NCBI RefSeq assembly: GCF_900110255.1
Contig: NZ_FODD01000005.1
Location: 124,001-188,000, forward strand
Direction: 5' to 3'
DNA: 64,000 bases
Origin: Actinacidiphila rubida
Lineage (GTDB): Bacteria > Actinomycetota > Actinomycetes > Streptomycetales > Streptomycetaceae
The notes beneath the pieces are model-generated. The model worked only from the letters and a program-made list of their open reading frames with translations, did no database searches and was not told the DNA's origin. Position numbers and translations under genes: made by a program. Positions 62,963-64,000 of the stretch are shown piece after piece; position 1 is the first letter of the stretch; each line of letters starts with the position of its first letter.

Positions 62963-64000
62963 GCACCTCCGGCAGCCCCCTCGTGGGAGGCGCCCACCTC
63001 CCCGACGCCGACCGCACGGCCCCCGCGACCGCGCCGCCGGCAGCGGGCGGGGCGGGCGGCGGGACCGGCGCCGAGTCCGTCCCCTCGCCGTTCGCCTCGC
63101 TGGGCGCCGGCTTCGACCGGGCCCTGACCCGCGGCCTGCGGCGCGTCACCGGCAGCGCCGTCGCGCCGTACCAGAGCGCGATCGTGCGGATCGGCTTCGG
63201 CCTGACGTGGATGCTCTTCCTGCTGCGCGAGTTCCCGCACCGCCAGGAGCTCTACGGGCCGAACGGCCCCTGGGGCTTCGACCTCGCCAAGCGGCTGCTG
63301 TCCAGCAACCACGCCTTCAGCGTGCTGATGTGGAGTGACAGCCGCGGCTGGTTCGAGCTGGTCTACGCCGTCGCGGTCGTCTCCTCGGCGACGCTCATGC
63401 TCGGCTACCGCACCCGCACCTCGTCGCTCCTGTTCATGGTCGGCGTGCTGTCGCTGCAGAACCGCAGCATCTTCGTGGGCGACGGCGGCGACAACGTCAT
63501 CCACATCATGGCCATCTACCTCGCCTTCACCCGCTGCGGGCAGGTCTGGTCGCTCGACCGGCGGCTCGCGGCGCGCAGGGCGGCCCGGCAGCACGACACC
63601 GACGCCGCCGCCGATGCCGGCTCGGACGCCGGCTCGGACGCCGACTCCGTCGCCGCCTCCGAATCCGGCACCGGCCCCGGTTCCGGCGTCCGGTCCGTCC
63701 GCGACGGTTCCGGTGTCGACCCGGTCGGCATCGCCCTGTGGGCGGTGCTGGGGGCGGCGCTCGTCGCCGCGTCGGCCGCCGGCAAGCTCAGCACCGGCTG
63801 GGCCGTGATCTTCTGGCTGTGCTGGCTGGGGCAGGCCCTGTGGTGGGCGGTGCGCCGCTACGCGCCGGGCGAGCCGAAGACGCTGATGGAGGTCCTCGGC
63901 GACATCGTCCACAACGGCGCGATGCTCGTGATCGTCGCCGAGGTGTGCCTGATCTACTCCACGGCCGGCTGGTACAAGATCCAGGGCAGCCGCTGGGAGG
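62959..64000 (+). CDS. HTTM domain membrane protein, 3'-truncated by window edge
   Basis: The frame is open to the window end (347 codons). A 60-residue Gly/Ala/Pro-rich N-terminus precedes several membrane helices. Marks are YQSAIVRIGFGLTWMLFLLR, GPWGFDLAKRLL, FVGDGGDNVIHIMAIYLAF and TAGWYKIQGSRW. These fit the HTTM (vitamin-K-dependent carboxylase-like) family. A charged, Asp/Ser-rich loop (about 212-255) interrupts the helices. The partner DUF5819 is translated just upstream, so the two probably form a complex. The role is unknown in Streptomyces. Confidence 0.9.
   Translation, partial: MSTSGSPLVGGAHLPDADRTAPATAPPAAGGAGGGTGAESVPSPFASLGAGFDRALTRGLRRVTGSAVAPYQSAIVRIGFGLTWMLFLLREFPHRQELYGPNGPWGFDLAKRLLSSNHAFSVLMWSDSRGWFELVYAVAVVSSATLMLGYRTRTSSLLFMVGVLSLQNRSIFVGDGGDNVIHIMAIYLAFTRCGQVWSLDRRLAARRAARQHDTDAAADAGSDAGSDADSVAASESGTGPGSGVRSVRDGSGVDPVGIALWAVLGAALVAASAAGKLSTGWAVIFWLCWLGQALWWAVRRYAPGEPKTLMEVLGDIVHNGAMLVIVAEVCLIYSTAGWYKIQGSRWE

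Overview
The window is about 72-74% GC by eye, uses GTG starts and 4-base stop/start overlaps heavily, and carries the origin-proximal gene order of Streptomyces and close relatives (Streptomycetaceae). That order is gyrA, a DUF3566 membrane protein, tRNA-Ile, a DLW-39 protein and tRNA-Ala. Further on come the cyclophilin, rhomboid, crgA, DUF881, glutamine amidotransferase and two class E sortases, then pknB-pbpA-rodA-pstP-fhaB-fhaA and tRNA-Leu. DUF5324, DUF5819/HTTM, SARP and LAL genes support this. The left edge lies inside gyrA, so oriC should be just outside to the left. Two perfect parS sites and a cluster of DnaA boxes fit that location.

Layout. 1-7 kb: gyrA tail, DUF3566, tRNA-Ile, DLW-39, a secreted membrane-anchored protein, a kinase/HTH pair and tRNA-Ala. 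7-10 kb: a YihY/BrkB-like protein, a carboxymuconolactone-decarboxylase-like protein, and a Pycsar-type membrane effector followed by a Crp/Fnr-like protein. 9.9-18.5 kb: a tightly coupled six-gene minus-strand operon. In transcription order it encodes a class III nucleotide cyclase-like protein, a P-loop NTPase, a protein with a degenerate VWA domain, a YegL/TerY-like VWA protein, a PP2C phosphatase and a membrane kinase. Two of the products share the short motif GDVVGxDK. 18.7 kb: remnant of an MFS transporter. 19-24.4 kb: an AfsR-like SARP regulator holding both parS sites in frame, and an MFS exporter. 24.5-40 kb: the conserved housekeeping, cell-division and envelope block described above, with a DnaA-box cluster at 27.1-27.4 kb.

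40.5-48.7 kb: tRNA-Leu, a LAL regulator, and a divergent peptide-maturation-like cassette. The cassette has a 25-residue peptide gene with a very strong ribosome site, then a hairpin. These are followed by a membrane protein combining a PqqD-like N-terminus with an HExxH (M50-like) site, a TPR protein and a flavin reductase-like protein. I do not recognise this cassette and consider it the best candidate for an undescribed system. 49-58 kb: terD, azoR with a divergent HxlR regulator, a MarR regulator, a PAS-GAF-SpoIIE-HATPase phosphatase, DUF2252, a J-domain protein and rhodanese. 58-61.8 kb: paaABCDE (phenylacetyl-CoA epoxidase) with an upstream TetR-type palindrome. 62.3-64 kb: the DUF5819/HTTM pair, the latter running off the right edge.

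Genes working together: pknB, pstP, fhaA, fhaB, pbpA and rodA couple Ser/Thr phosphorylation to peptidoglycan synthesis. The 9.9-18.5 kb operon looks like a second phospho-signalling module joined to nucleotide-cyclase and NTPase parts. A cyclic-nucleotide effector/receptor pair lies convergently beside it. All function calls come from reading the sequence and remembering families; no searches were run.
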